10,708 nt of DNA from SCGC-AAA076-P13 sp965656035 (GTDB taxonomy: Bacteria; Pseudomonadota; Gammaproteobacteria; Magnimaribacterales; D2472): positions 1 through 10,708 of the forward strand of contig CBFHIO010000033.1 in NCBI GenBank assembly GCA_965656035.1, in the 5' to 3' direction. The notes below the pieces were generated by a model. That model made no database searches and had not been told where the DNA came from. It saw only the letters and a list, made by a program, of their open reading frames with translations. The stretch's first letter is position 1. Every line of letters begins with the position of its first letter. The position numbers were made by a program, and so were the translations under genes. This document shows, piece by piece, positions 1-4,245 of the stretch.

Positions 1-925
1 AAAAAACATGATTACTGGTGCTGCGCAAATGGATGGTGCTATTCTTGTGGTAAGTGCTGCTGATGGTCCTATGCCTCAAACAAGAGAACACATTCTTTTA
101 GCAAGACAAGTTGGTGTTCCATATATCGTAGTTTATATGAATAAAGCTGACCAAAACGATGATCCAGAAATGATCGAGCTTGTTGAGCTGGAAATCAGAG
201 AACTTTTAAACGAATATGACTTTCCTGGTGACGATACTCCAATAATTGTTGGTAGTGCTTTAAAAGCTCTTGAAGGTGATACATCTGAAATTGGTGTTCC
301 TTCAGTTCAAAAACTTATTGAAACTTTAGATTCTTATGTGCCAGAACCAGAAAGACCAGTAGATGGAGCTTTCTTAATGCCTATCGAAGATGTATTTACC
401 ATATCAGGTAGAGGTACTGTTGTTACAGGAAGAATTGAAACTGGTATTGTTAATACAGGAGACCCACTAGAGATTGTTGGTATCAAAGATACTACAACAA
501 CTACATGTACAGGTGTTGAAATGTTTAGAAAATCTCTGGACGAAGGTAGAGCTGGTGAAAACTGTGGTGTTCTTTTAAGAGGTGTCGAAAGAGACGCTGT
601 TGAGAGAGGTCAAGTTATTGCTAAGCCGGGTTCAATCACACCTCATACAAAATTTGAAGCAGAGATATACGTACTAAGCAAAGATGAAGGTGGAAGACAT
701 ACACCTTTTATGAATAACTACAGACCTCAGTTTTATTTTAGAACAACTGATGTAACTGGTGCTTGTGAGCTTCCAAGTGGCGTTGAAATGGTTATGCCAG
801 GCGATAACATTAAAATGAATATTGAGCTCATTGCTCCAATCGCTATGGACGAAGGTCTTAAATTTGCGATTAGAGAAGGCGGAAGAACAGTTGGTGCTGG
901 CGTAGTATCAAAAATTATTGAGTAA
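1..925 (+). CDS. tuf: Elongation factor Tu, 3' part (5' end outside window)
   Basis: EF-Tu is the cytosolic GTPase that delivers aminoacyl-tRNA to the ribosomal A site. The window opens inside the gene: bases 2-7 read Lys-Asn ahead of the Met at base 8, matching the KNMITGAAQMDG stretch just after the DCPGH (G3) motif. About 88 N-terminal residues are therefore missing, and 307 full codons are visible. The ATG at base 8 is internal and is not the start. Visible landmarks are the G4 motif NKAD (bases 140-151), the G5 SAL motif (254-262), domain 2 with GRGTVVTGR, and domain 3 with KPHTKFE-like (TPHTKFEAE), GGRHTPF and RPQFYFRTTDVTG, ending GGRTVGAGVVSKIIE. The implied full length of about 395 aa fits the family. 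All 16 visible Arg codons are AGA. The downstream order trnW-secE-nusG matches a gammaproteobacterial tufB-type locus. Identity is essentially certain; which tuf copy this is cannot be told. Confidence 0.99.
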   Translation, partial: KNMITGAAQMDGAILVVSAADGPMPQTREHILLARQVGVPYIVVYMNKADQNDDPEMIELVELEIRELLNEYDFPGDDTPIIVGSALKALEGDTSEIGVPSVQKLIETLDSYVPEPERPVDGAFLMPIEDVFTISGRGTVVTGRIETGIVNTGDPLEIVGIKDTTTTTCTGVEMFRKSLDEGRAGENCGVLLRGVERDAVERGQVIAKPGSITPHTKFEAEIYVLSKDEGGRHTPFMNNYRPQFYFRTTDVTGACELPSGVEMVMPGDNIKMNIELIAPIAMDEGLKFAIREGGRTVGAGVVSKIIE

Positions 926-938
926 TTAAAGACTTATT

Positions 939-962
939 AGCCGAGACCTTTGTGTCTCGGCT
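939..962 (+). terminator. GC-rich hairpin after tuf, possible weak intrinsic terminator
   Basis: A perfect 9-bp stem begins 13 nt after the tuf stop: AGCCGAGAC (939-947) pairs with GTCTCGGCT (954-962) around the 6-nt loop CTTTGT. The position and GC-rich stem fit an intrinsic terminator or 3'-end stabiliser for tuf mRNA. The following bases (TGCTTGTCTCT) are only partly T-rich, so termination is probably leaky. Some transcription may pass into tRNA-Trp and secE, and the hairpin might also serve as an RNA processing site. Confidence 0.5.
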
Positions 963-995
963 TGCTTGTCTCTGAGGAATATGAAAATTAATTAT

Positions 996-1071
996 AGGCC
1001 AGTAGCTCAATTGGTAGAGTACCGGTCTCCAAAACCGGGGGTTGTGGGTTCGAGACCCTCCTGGCCTGCCA
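996..1071 (+). tRNA. trnW: tRNA-Trp, anticodon CCA
   Basis: This 76-nt gene folds as a complete cloverleaf. The acceptor stem AGGCCAG (996-1002) pairs with CTGGCCT (1061-1067), followed by discriminator G and an encoded CCA tail (1069-1071). The D arm is GCTC-AATTGGTA-GAGT. The anticodon stem CCGGT/ACCGG encloses the loop CTCCAAA, with anticodon CCA at 1029-1031, which reads UGG (Trp). The T arm is GTGGG-TTCGAGA-CCCTC and contains a U50-U64 mismatch; the E. coli counterpart, as recalled, has a G-U pair there. The G discriminator and the overall sequence resemble E. coli tRNA-Trp. Its place between tuf and secE is common in Gammaproteobacteria such as Pseudomonas. It is probably released from a longer transcript, as I see no convincing promoter directly in front. 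Confidence 0.98.
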
Positions 1072-1083
1072 AGTTTAACTTGG
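1069..1083 (+). repeat. 15-nt palindrome at the tRNA-Trp 3' end
   Basis: CCAAGTTTAACTTGG is a perfect inverted repeat: two 7-nt arms around one central T, or in RNA a 5-bp stem with a 5-nt loop. Its left arm begins with the CCA tail of the tRNA, so the hairpin would pair the tRNA's 3' end with the secE leader. It could mark a 3'-processing site or be chance. There is no T-tract, so a terminator is unlikely. Confidence 0.5.
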
Positions 1084-1092
1084 AGCCGAAAT

Positions 1093-1096
1093 AGGA
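1093..1096 (+). promoter_or_regulatory. Ribosome binding site that fixes the secE start
   Basis: AGGA lies 5 nt before the ATG at 1102. It supports that start over an in-frame TTG at 1042, which would lie inside the tRNA gene. Confidence 0.7.
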
Positions 1097-1101
1097 AATA
1101 T

Positions 1102-1464
1102 ATGGCTAAAGGATCAACTTCAAAATTATTAGATAACATTAAATGGTTTGCAGCATTAGCAGTATTCTCTACTGCTGTTATTGGTAATAGTTATTTTGTA
1201 GAGGTTGCTTTTTTATATCGAGTCCTTGGAGTTGTATTCTTATTTATTTTAGGTTTAGGCATATTAGCTGTAACAAACTTTGGTTCAAATGCTATCAAAC
1301 TAATGAGAGAATCAAGAACAGAAATAAGAAGGGTTGTATGGCCAACTCGTATTGAAACAACCCAAACATTTTTAGTGGTTTTTGGTGCAATTATTGTGTT
1401 GTGTCTCTTCTTCTGGGGGCTTGAATCTCTCTTAACTTTTTTAACTAAATTGGTGCTGGGATAA
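1102..1464 (+). CDS. secE: Protein translocase subunit SecE
   Basis: SecE is an inner-membrane subunit of the SecYEG channel, which exports unfolded proteins. It clamps and stabilises SecY. The 120-aa product shows three predicted membrane segments (about residues 15-32, 37-58 and 90-113), the three-span gammaproteobacterial form rather than the single-span form of most bacteria. The family's conserved cytoplasmic amphipathic helix precedes the last span, with the signature EIRRVVWPTRIET at residues 74-86. The ATG at 1102 is chosen because it has AGGA 5 nt upstream and gives a normal family length (E. coli 127 aa). An upstream in-frame TTG would start inside tRNA-Trp. nusG follows after only 4 nt, so the two are almost surely co-transcribed, as in the classical secE-nusG operon. 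Confidence 0.97.
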   Translation: MAKGSTSKLLDNIKWFAALAVFSTAVIGNSYFVEVAFLYRVLGVVFLFILGLGILAVTNFGSNAIKLMRESRTEIRRVVWPTRIETTQTFLVVFGAIIVLCLFFWGLESLLTFLTKLVLG

Positions 1465-1468
1465 CATT

Positions 1469-1996
1469 ATGGATTGGTATGTAATTCAAGCTTATTCGGG
1501 CTACGAGCAAAAAGTTAAAGCTGCTATTGAAGAAAAAATAGAACTTAACAATCTTGGAGAAAAGTTTGGTGAAATATTAATTCCTACTGAGCAGATAGTT
1601 GAATTAAAAGGCGGTTCAAAAAAAACCACTGAAAGAAAATTCTTTCCTGGCTACATATTAGTTCAAATGATTTTAGAAGACGATTCTTGGCAGCTAGTTC
1701 AATCAACACCAAGGGTGTCTGGTTTTGTTGGGGGCACAAAAGATAGGCCATTACCAATTTCAGAAGAAGATGTTAACAACATTATCAATAGAATTGAAGT
1801 CGGTGAAGATGCCCCAGCTCCAAAAACTTTATATGAACCAGGTGAAGTAGTAAGAGTCTGTGATGGTCCTTTTAATGACTTTAATGGAGTTGTTGAAAAT
1901 GTTGATTATGAAAGAAATATGGTTAAGGTTTCAGTTCAAATTTTAGGAAGAGCAACACCAGTTGATCTTGAGTTTATACAAATTGAGAAAACATAA
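1469..1996 (+). CDS. nusG: Transcription termination/antitermination protein NusG
   Basis: NusG binds RNA polymerase at the beta' clamp and suppresses pausing. Through its C-terminal domain it contacts Rho or ribosomal protein S10. The 175-aa product (E. coli 181) has an N-terminal NGN domain beginning MDWYVIQAYSGYE, with FFPGY at 58-62, and a C-terminal KOW domain from about residue 122 with GPFNDFNG at 133-140. The start lies 4 nt after the secE stop, with GGGA (1458-1461) as a possible ribosome binding site 7 nt upstream. The TAA stop overlaps the ATG of rplK by one base (TAATG), suggesting coupled translation. All family landmarks are present and nothing is truncated. Confidence 0.98.
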   Translation: MDWYVIQAYSGYEQKVKAAIEEKIELNNLGEKFGEILIPTEQIVELKGGSKKTTERKFFPGYILVQMILEDDSWQLVQSTPRVSGFVGGTKDRPLPISEEDVNNIINRIEVGEDAPAPKTLYEPGEVVRVCDGPFNDFNGVVENVDYERNMVKVSVQILGRATPVDLEFIQIEKT

Positions 1997-2424
1997 TGGC
2001 AAAAAAAGTAGCAAATATTCTTAAATTACAAATTCCTGCAGGCGGCGCTAATCCAAGCCCTCCAGTTGGTCCCGCTCTTGGACAGGTGGGCGTAAATATT
2101 ATGGATTTTTGTAATGCGTTTAATTCAGAAACTCAAAATGCCGAAAAAGGTATGCCACTTCCAGTAGTTATAACTGTATATGAAGATAAATCTTTCACTT
2201 TTGTTGTCAAAACACCACCTGCTGCAGTGTTAATAAAGAAAGCCTTGGGAATACCAAAAGGTAGTGGTGAGCCTAACAGAGAAAAAGTCGGAAAATTAAC
2301 AAGAGCTCAACTAGAAGAAATTGCTAAACAAAAAGAGCCCGATTTGAATTCAAATGACATCGATGCTGCAGTTTTAATTATTGCAGGTACAGCCAAAAGT
2401 ATGGGGGTTGAAGTAGATTTATGA
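1996..2424 (+). CDS. rplK: 50S ribosomal protein L11
   Basis: L11 binds 23S rRNA in the GTPase-associated centre and forms the base of the stalk. It takes part in factor binding and in RelA-dependent stringent signalling. The 142-aa product equals the E. coli length. The N-terminal domain carries the proline-rich NPSPPVGPALGQVGVNIMDF segment (residues 19-38), the site where thiostrepton-type antibiotics and release factors act. The C-terminal rRNA-binding domain ends in TAKSMGVEV. The start overlaps the nusG stop in TAATG and lacks a strong ribosome binding site, so translation is probably coupled to nusG. The 3' end overlaps rplA by 4 nt (ATGA). The usual spacer with its own promoter and L1 target, known from E. 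coli, is absent. Confidence 0.98.
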   Translation: MAKKVANILKLQIPAGGANPSPPVGPALGQVGVNIMDFCNAFNSETQNAEKGMPLPVVITVYEDKSFTFVVKTPPAAVLIKKALGIPKGSGEPNREKVGKLTRAQLEEIAKQKEPDLNSNDIDAAVLIIAGTAKSMGVEVDL

Positions 2425-3113
2425 GCAAGCTAACAAAAAAACAAAGAACCATAATTGACAAAGTAGATCCTGAAAAAACTTATTCAGTTATTGAAGCTCT
2501 AGAAATTATGCAATCTGTTAAATCTGAAAACTTTGAGGAATCTGTTGATATAGCAGTTAGACTTGGAGTAGATCCAAGTAAATCGGATCAAAATGTCAGA
2601 GGAGCTGTAACTCTCCCAAATAGTCTTGGAAAGCCTGTTACTGTTGCTGTTTTTGCTGATGGAGACCAAGCAGATGCTGCAAAAATTGCTGGTGCAGAAT
2701 TCATAGGCATGGATGATTTAGCAGAAAAATTTACAAAAGAAGAGGTAAGTGTTGATTTAGTAATATCAACAAATGCTGCTATGAAGGTTGTTGGTAAGCT
2801 TGGCCAAGTTCTGGGACCAAAAGGCCTAATGCCAAACCCTAAGACTGGAACAGTAACTGATGATGTTGCTACTGCTATTAATAATGCGAAAGCAGGCCAA
2901 GTAAGATTTAGAACTGATAAAAATGGAATTATTCATGGAAGTATTGGCAAGGTGTCTTTTGATGCGGATAAGATTATTGCCAATGCATCAGCATTATTAG
3001 AAGAATTAAAGAAATTAAAACCAGCATCTGCTAAGGGTGTATACATTGGTAATATCGCGCTTAGTAGCACTATGGGACCAGGAATAAAAATAAATTCCTC
3101 AGAGTTGGTATAG
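2421..3113 (+). CDS. rplA: 50S ribosomal protein L1
   Basis: L1 forms the mobile L1 stalk of the large subunit near the E site and helps release deacylated tRNA. In E. coli it is also the translational repressor of rplK-rplA. The product is 230 aa, close to the E. coli 234. The hallmark loop GPKGLMPNPKTGTV spans residues 132-145, and the C-terminal TMGPG motif is at 217-221. Translation starts within ATGA, overlapping the rplK stop by 4 nt, which suggests coupling. The TAG stop is followed by the 161-nt rplJ leader. Because nusG and rplK overlap, any autogenous control by L1 would need a target inside coding sequence or none at all; this is an inference. Confidence 0.98.
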   Translation: MSKLTKKQRTIIDKVDPEKTYSVIEALEIMQSVKSENFEESVDIAVRLGVDPSKSDQNVRGAVTLPNSLGKPVTVAVFADGDQADAAKIAGAEFIGMDDLAEKFTKEEVSVDLVISTNAAMKVVGKLGQVLGPKGLMPNPKTGTVTDDVATAINNAKAGQVRFRTDKNGIIHGSIGKVSFDADKIIANASALLEELKKLKPASAKGVYIGNIALSSTMGPGIKINSSELV

Positions 3114-3115
3114 GT

Positions 3116-3145
3116 TTTAGCTTTATAAGAAATTGTGAAGCTAGA
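3116..3145 (+). other. Stem-loop directly after rplA
   Basis: TTTAGCTT (3116-3123) can pair with AAGCTAGA (3138-3145) over 8 bp, including one U-G pair, around a 14-nt A-rich loop. It lies between the rplA stop and the L10 binding structure and has no T-tract. It may insulate the leader or mark mRNA processing between rplA and rplJ. The fold was found by eye. Confidence 0.4.
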
Positions 3146-3274
3146 TAGTTGCGTTTACGCAGCCGTCAAAGACCGTAGGTGTCGTAAGACTTAATTTCCT
3201 ACGTAGGTGGTGTTCAAGTTGTAATTTTGCAATTTGTCGCCGAATGGCCGAAAGGCTTTAACAGGAGAATTGCT
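3146..3274 (+). promoter_or_regulatory. rplJ mRNA leader (L10 leader, autogenous control by L10-L7/L12)
   Basis: This is the mRNA target of the L10-(L7/L12) complex, which in E. coli represses translation of rplJ-rplL. The core resembles the gammaproteobacterial L10 leader (Rfam L10_leader). A lower stem GCCGTC (3162-3167) pairs with GGTGGT (3206-3211) through three Watson-Crick and three G-U pairs. An internal loop AAAGAC (3168-3173) sits opposite TA. An upper stem CGTAGG (3174-3179) pairs perfectly with CCTACG (3198-3203), and an apical GTC-GTAA-GAC hairpin (3181-3190) carries a GNRA loop. A small TGCG-TTTA-CGCA hairpin (3150-3161) precedes the core, and an 8-bp stem 3215-3222/3229-3236 follows it. 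A GNRA hairpin (3246-3257) stands just before the ribosome binding site. The region between rplA and rplJ therefore encodes structured RNA and no protein. Homology is recalled, not computed. Confidence 0.88.
3263..3267 (+). promoter_or_regulatory. Ribosome binding site deciding the rplJ GTG start
   Basis: AGGAG lies 7 nt before the GTG at 3275. It sets the start there and rules out an in-frame TTG at 3227, whose extra 16 residues would be leader RNA without resemblance to L10. A 4-bp GAAA-loop hairpin (3246-3257) ends 5 nt upstream. Confidence 0.85.
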
Positions 3275-3805
3275 GTGGCGTTATCGAAAAGTGAAAAAGA
3301 AAGAATTGTAGGCGAAGTTAAAGAAGTTGCATCAAACGCATCATCTTTAGTAATTTCAGATGCTAGAGGCCTTAAGGTTAGTGAGTTATCTGAAATTAGA
3401 CAAAAAGCTACTCAGTCAGGTATTCATATTCAGGTAATTAAAAACTCACTTGCTAAATTAGCATTTGAGGGAACTGATTTTGGGTGTTCTGATGAAGTCT
3501 TAGTTGGCCCATCATTATTTGCTTTTTCATTTGAAGAGCCTGGTGCAGCTGCAAAATTGCTCAAAACTTATGCAAAGAACTTTGATAATTTAGATATCAA
3601 GGCTTTGGTAGTCGAGGGCCAATTACTTGATGGTAGTCAAATAGATATTCTAGCCAGCTTACCATCAAAAGAAGAAGCCTATGGGCTTATTGCAAATGTA
3701 TTGCAAGCACCAGTTACCAAGTTTGCTACTTTACTAAATGAAGTACCAAGCAAGTTAGCTCGAGTGTTATCAGCAGTTAATGACAAAAAAAAGGCATCTG
3801 CCTAA
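3275..3805 (+). CDS. rplJ: 50S ribosomal protein L10
   Basis: L10 anchors the L7/L12 dimers to the ribosome stalk, binding 23S rRNA beside L11. With L7/L12 bound it represses its own mRNA through the leader. The 176-aa product aligns with E. coli L10 from its first residues (V/MALSKSEKERIVGEV against MALNLQDKQAIVAEV). Conserved stretches are SDARGLKV (28-35), VIKNSLA (54-60) and VGPSLFAFS (77-85). The C-terminal helix (about 135-170), which carries the L12 dimers, is alanine- and leucine-rich. The start is GTG at 3275, chosen by AGGAG 7 nt upstream and by the family N terminus. A GTG start on a highly expressed ribosomal gene may lower initiation or suit the repression mechanism. rplL follows after 18 nt. 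Confidence 0.97.
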   Translation: MALSKSEKERIVGEVKEVASNASSLVISDARGLKVSELSEIRQKATQSGIHIQVIKNSLAKLAFEGTDFGCSDEVLVGPSLFAFSFEEPGAAAKLLKTYAKNFDNLDIKALVVEGQLLDGSQIDILASLPSKEEAYGLIANVLQAPVTKFATLLNEVPSKLARVLSAVNDKKKASA

Positions 3806-3823
3806 ATTATAAGGAGAATAAAA

Positions 3824-4204
3824 ATGGCAACTAGTAAAGAAGACATTTTAAAGGCTATAGAGGAAATGTCTGTAATGGATCTTGTTGATCTTATTTCAGA
3901 AATTGAAGAAAAATTTGGTGTTACAGCAGCAGCAGCAGTTGCAGCAGCACCTGCAGCAGCAGGTGGTGGCGATGCTCCAGCAGCAGAAGAAAAAGACTCT
4001 TTTGATGTTGTATTAAGTGCAGCTGGAGACCAAAAAGTTCAAGTAATTAAAGCTGTTAGAGCTATAACAGGTCTTGGACTTAAAGAAGCTAAAGATATGG
4101 TTGATGGTGCACCAAGCACAGTTAAAGAAGGTGCAAGCAAAGATGATGCTGAAGCTATGGTTGCTCAGTTAACTGAAGCAGGAGCAACAGCTGAGCTTAA
4201 GTAA
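3824..4204 (+). CDS. rplL: 50S ribosomal protein L7/L12
   Basis: L7/L12 is the multi-copy stalk protein that recruits EF-Tu, EF-G and other translational GTPases and stimulates their GTP hydrolysis. The 126-aa product (E. coli 121) has the usual three parts. Residues 1-33 are the dimerisation and L10-binding helices (KEDILKAIEEMSVMDLVDL). Residues 34-56 are a flexible hinge rich in Ala and Gly. Residues 57-126 are the globular C-terminal domain, with the factor-binding KVQVIKAVRAITGLGLKEAK segment (71-90). A strong AAGGAG lies 7 nt before the ATG, the best ribosome binding site in the window, fitting the need for several copies per ribosome. The hinge codons are almost pure GCA runs. rpoB follows after only 41 nt. 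Confidence 0.98.
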   Translation: MATSKEDILKAIEEMSVMDLVDLISEIEEKFGVTAAAAVAAAPAAAGGGDAPAAEEKDSFDVVLSAAGDQKVQVIKAVRAITGLGLKEAKDMVDGAPSTVKEGASKDDAEAMVAQLTEAGATAELK

Positions 4205-4245
4205 CATCAAACATATAAATTAATATTAATTAAAAGGGCGCATTT

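Noticed and set aside
966..995. Possible promoter TTGTCT - 18 nt - AATTAT in front of tRNA-Trp
   Set aside because: The -10 match is poor and abuts the tRNA, so transcription would begin inside the mature tRNA.
1042..1101. Longer SecE starting at the in-frame TTG at 1042
   Set aside because: The extension lies inside and just after tRNA-Trp, has no ribosome binding site, and its residues do not resemble a SecE N terminus.
915..1139. Minus-strand 74-codon open frame across tRNA-Trp and the secE start
   Set aside because: It is the antisense of the tRNA; its GGSRTHNPRFWRPVLYQLSYWP-type translation is a familiar artefact of tRNA genes and shows no protein-coding context.
3227..3274. Longer L10 starting at the in-frame TTG at 3227
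   Set aside because: The extra residues translate leader RNA structure; AGGAG and family alignment place the start at GTG 3275.
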